Of a DNA stretch of 64,000 bases, positions 62,429 to 64,000 are shown in pieces. Positions within the stretch are counted from its first letter, which is position 1. Each line of letters begins with the position of its first letter. Source of the DNA: Gemmatimonadota bacterium (GTDB lineage Bacteria; Latescibacterota; UBA2968; GCA-2709665); NCBI GenBank assembly GCA_028874335.1, contig JAPPJY010000009.1, positions 1 through 64,000 of the forward strand. Direction: 5' to 3'. Under the pieces are notes generated by a model that was not told the DNA's origin, searched no databases, and worked only from the letters and a program-made list of their open reading frames with translations. The translations under genes and the position numbers were made by a program.

Positions 62429-63940
62429 TCAGGGAACGTCGGTCCTGCCCCCCGATGATTCCCCGGCCTTTTCACCCGCCTGTTTCGGCAGCCGGAAGAG
62501 TTGCCGGATCTCCTGCCACTCTCCGGATTCAAGGAAGTTCCATCCCCACAGAATGAACGGATAGGCAAGCAACAGAATGCAGCGGGTGACAATGCCGGAC
62601 GGACTGGCATCGGGCGCAAATCCGGATACGCCAATTAAAACGATACCGCCGGCGACCCCGACCTTCGCAAGCCTGGCGTACTCGTAGGCGACCGGGTAGA
62701 ATCGCCGCGTGTGGAGATACAGAAAAACCACCATGACCCCGTACGCGGCCAGCGTACTCCACGCGGCGCCAAGCACCCCCATATGCGGGATGAGCAAAAG
62801 GTTGAATCCCACGTTGACGCCCGCGCCCACGCCCACGACAAGCGGCAGCATCCGTGAACGGCCCTCCGCGTACACGCCTGCCGTCAATATAATGTACAGG
62901 CCGGATAACAGGAAAGCAAGGGTTACGATGGGAATGACCCCCTGTGCCGGCAGGTATTCCGCGGCCCTGCTCCCGCAGCCCAACAGAATGAGATCACGTG
63001 CGAAGGTGGATAGCACCAGAAGCAGCAGGGTTGCGCCCGCCGCATAGTAGGTGGTCATCCGGGCCACGACGGTGCGGGCCTCGGCTCTGTCCGGAATGGC
63101 CAGGACGCCCGGCGCCCACGCGGAGCGAAAGACACGCGTAAGCATCTGCATGGGGAGGCAGAACCGGAAGAGGATTTGAAGGATCCCTACGGGGTCCTTT
63201 CCAAGGAAGAACTTCAGCAGCAACCGGTCGGAAAGGTTAATCAGAAGCAGTGCAGCGGCAGAGGGGACAAAGGGCAGACCAAAACGCAGAAGTTCCCGCA
63301 GGGTCGACGTCGAATACACGGGCCGGAGGACGCGGAACCCGATTGGGCAAAGCGCCAGAAAGGCAAATGCGGAGCTGACCAGGTTGCTCCAGAATATCGC
63401 GCGTACTCCGTTCCCTTCCCAGGCGATCAGGTAAACGGTGAGGCCAAGCTGCAGCGTGTGCTGAACGAACCGTACCGACGCGTAGGTTCCGGACCTCTGC
63501 CGCACCCTGCACAAAGTGAAGAAGGGCTCGGACAGGGTATCCAGCAGGAGTATGACCGAGACAATCTGAAAGATATCGGCATAGGACGTGGAATCGAGTA
63601 AGACGATGGCCAGACGAGCCGCAGAATTCCAAACCAGGAAAGTCAGCACGATGCCTGAAGCCAGAAGCGTCCAGTATGCCGTGCTGAACTTGAGGCGTAT
63701 GTCGCCGGCGCTGCGCTCGACGGAGAGGTGGCGGACGAGCGCGTGGTTCAGACCCAGGGCATACAGGAGGACGCTGAAACTGACGAATGCGTACGCGAGC
63801 GCCATGTCGCCGTTTTCGGATGGCGAGAGCAGGCGAGCGTAGACCGGCACGAGAAGGATGCCGGTCGCCTTTCCGAGCAGGTCGCCCACTCCGTAAACGG
63901 CAGTGTGTCTTGCGAGCGATTTGACGTGTCGGAAGCGCAT
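62429..63940 (-). CDS. Oligosaccharide flippase family protein (Wzx/MATE type)
   Basis: A 503-aa membrane protein with about 12-14 hydrophobic helices, including TAYWTLLASGIVLTFLVW and LVVGVGAGVNVGFNLLLIP. The start SLARHTAVYGVGDLLGKATGILLVPVYARLLSPSENGD is the usual Wzx/polysaccharide-exporter beginning. It should move lipid-linked oligosaccharides across the inner membrane for surface glycan assembly. No glycosyltransferase gene is adjacent in the window. The ribosome-binding site is weak. Confidence 0.92.
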   Translation of the reverse strand: MRFRHVKSLARHTAVYGVGDLLGKATGILLVPVYARLLSPSENGDMALAYAFVSFSVLLYALGLNHALVRHLSVERSAGDIRLKFSTAYWTLLASGIVLTFLVWNSAARLAIVLLDSTSYADIFQIVSVILLLDTLSEPFFTLCRVRQRSGTYASVRFVQHTLQLGLTVYLIAWEGNGVRAIFWSNLVSSAFAFLALCPIGFRVLRPVYSTSTLRELLRFGLPFVPSAAALLLINLSDRLLLKFFLGKDPVGILQILFRFCLPMQMLTRVFRSAWAPGVLAIPDRAEARTVVARMTTYYAAGATLLLLVLSTFARDLILLGCGSRAAEYLPAQGVIPIVTLAFLLSGLYIILTAGVYAEGRSRMLPLVVGVGAGVNVGFNLLLIPHMGVLGAAWSTLAAYGVMVVFLYLHTRRFYPVAYEYARLAKVGVAGGIVLIGVSGFAPDASPSGIVTRCILLLAYPFILWGWNFLESGEWQEIRQLFRLPKQAGEKAGESSGGRTDVP

Positions 63941-63965
63941 GGGTGATATGCGGTCATCCCTCTTG

Positions 63966-64000
63966 GAAGTTGTTTTATAATTACCGGCGAGTTCCCGAGC
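63966..64000 (-). repeat. Partial copy of MITE-like repeat family A (B-end, at window edge)
   Basis: GAAGTTGTTTTATAATTACC followed by GGCGAGTTCCCGAGC is the complement of the right arm seen at 25096-25134 and 37588-37629. The rest of the element lies beyond the window. Confidence 0.75.

Overview
The window looks like chromosomal DNA of an uncultured, GC-rich, free-living Gram-negative bacterium. Lipoprotein and signal-peptide genes, a flippase, two GWxTD-domain proteins, a MoxR/DUF58/DUF4159/DUF4175 operon, and many phytanoyl-CoA dioxygenase, Gfo/Idh/MocA, sugar-isomerase and heparinase-type genes together resemble members of the FCB superphylum such as Candidatus Latescibacterota. This placement is inferred from gene content only; no rRNA gene is present.

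Layout. 0.1-6.6 kb: a PhyH dioxygenase, then a minus-strand run of ABC exporter (ATPase and permease), sugar isomerase, ROK kinase, AlkA-type glycosylase and Gfo/Idh/MocA oxidoreductase. 6.7-10.1 kb is accessory: an apparently leaderless HigB/HigA-like toxin-antitoxin pair, a DUF4143 AAA ATPase enclosed by 88-bp direct repeats beside tRNA-Leu(CAA), and a retropepsin-like protease with a small partner. 10.4-13.9 kb is an NfeD/FloA membrane operon interrupted by a palindromic TA-flanked MITE. 14.1-17.9 kb carries tRNA-Met, a UPF0175-type antitoxin, and a C45 acyltransferase / homocysteine methyltransferase / ceramidase-like operon. 18.2-24.2 kb is a divergently transcribed heparinase-type polysaccharide cluster. 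24.3-25.1 kb holds a DUF4160/DUF2442 pair and a complete 188-bp MITE. 25.3-30.2 kb holds DUF362, an S9 peptidase and a GlcD-type FAD dehydrogenase.

30.3-37.5 kb is the arginine operon argR-argC-argB-argD-argG-argH, plus a coupled gene of unknown function. It is preceded by a promoter with three ARG-box-like sites. Neither argF nor argJ/argA is present here. 37.6-39.9 kb: a secreted hypothetical protein, a gamma-carbonic anhydrase and a DUF309 protein. 39.9-47.4 kb: two GWxTD proteins around an SDR, a double GNAT and a lipoprotein, with a 98-bp repeat behind the lipoprotein and behind the second GWxTD gene. 47.5-52.5 kb: a probable carbohydrate-active cluster with two unrecognised families and a Gfo/Idh/MocA enzyme. 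52.6-61.9 kb: a compact MoxR-type operon with a secreted amidotransferase-like protein, a TPR protein and a 1111-aa membrane coiled-coil protein. 62.0-63.9 kb: a YkgJ-like Cys-cluster protein and a Wzx/MATE-type flippase.

The most unusual material is non-coding: three separate small repeat families. Family A has four copies, one complete with perfect 17-bp inverted ends, and partial copies lie at both window edges. Family B is the IS630-style TA-flanked palindrome. Family C is the 98-bp 3'-flank repeat. A minus-strand terminator with no visible gene in front of it (6806-6853) also stands out. All functions are inferred from sequence motifs; no searches were run.
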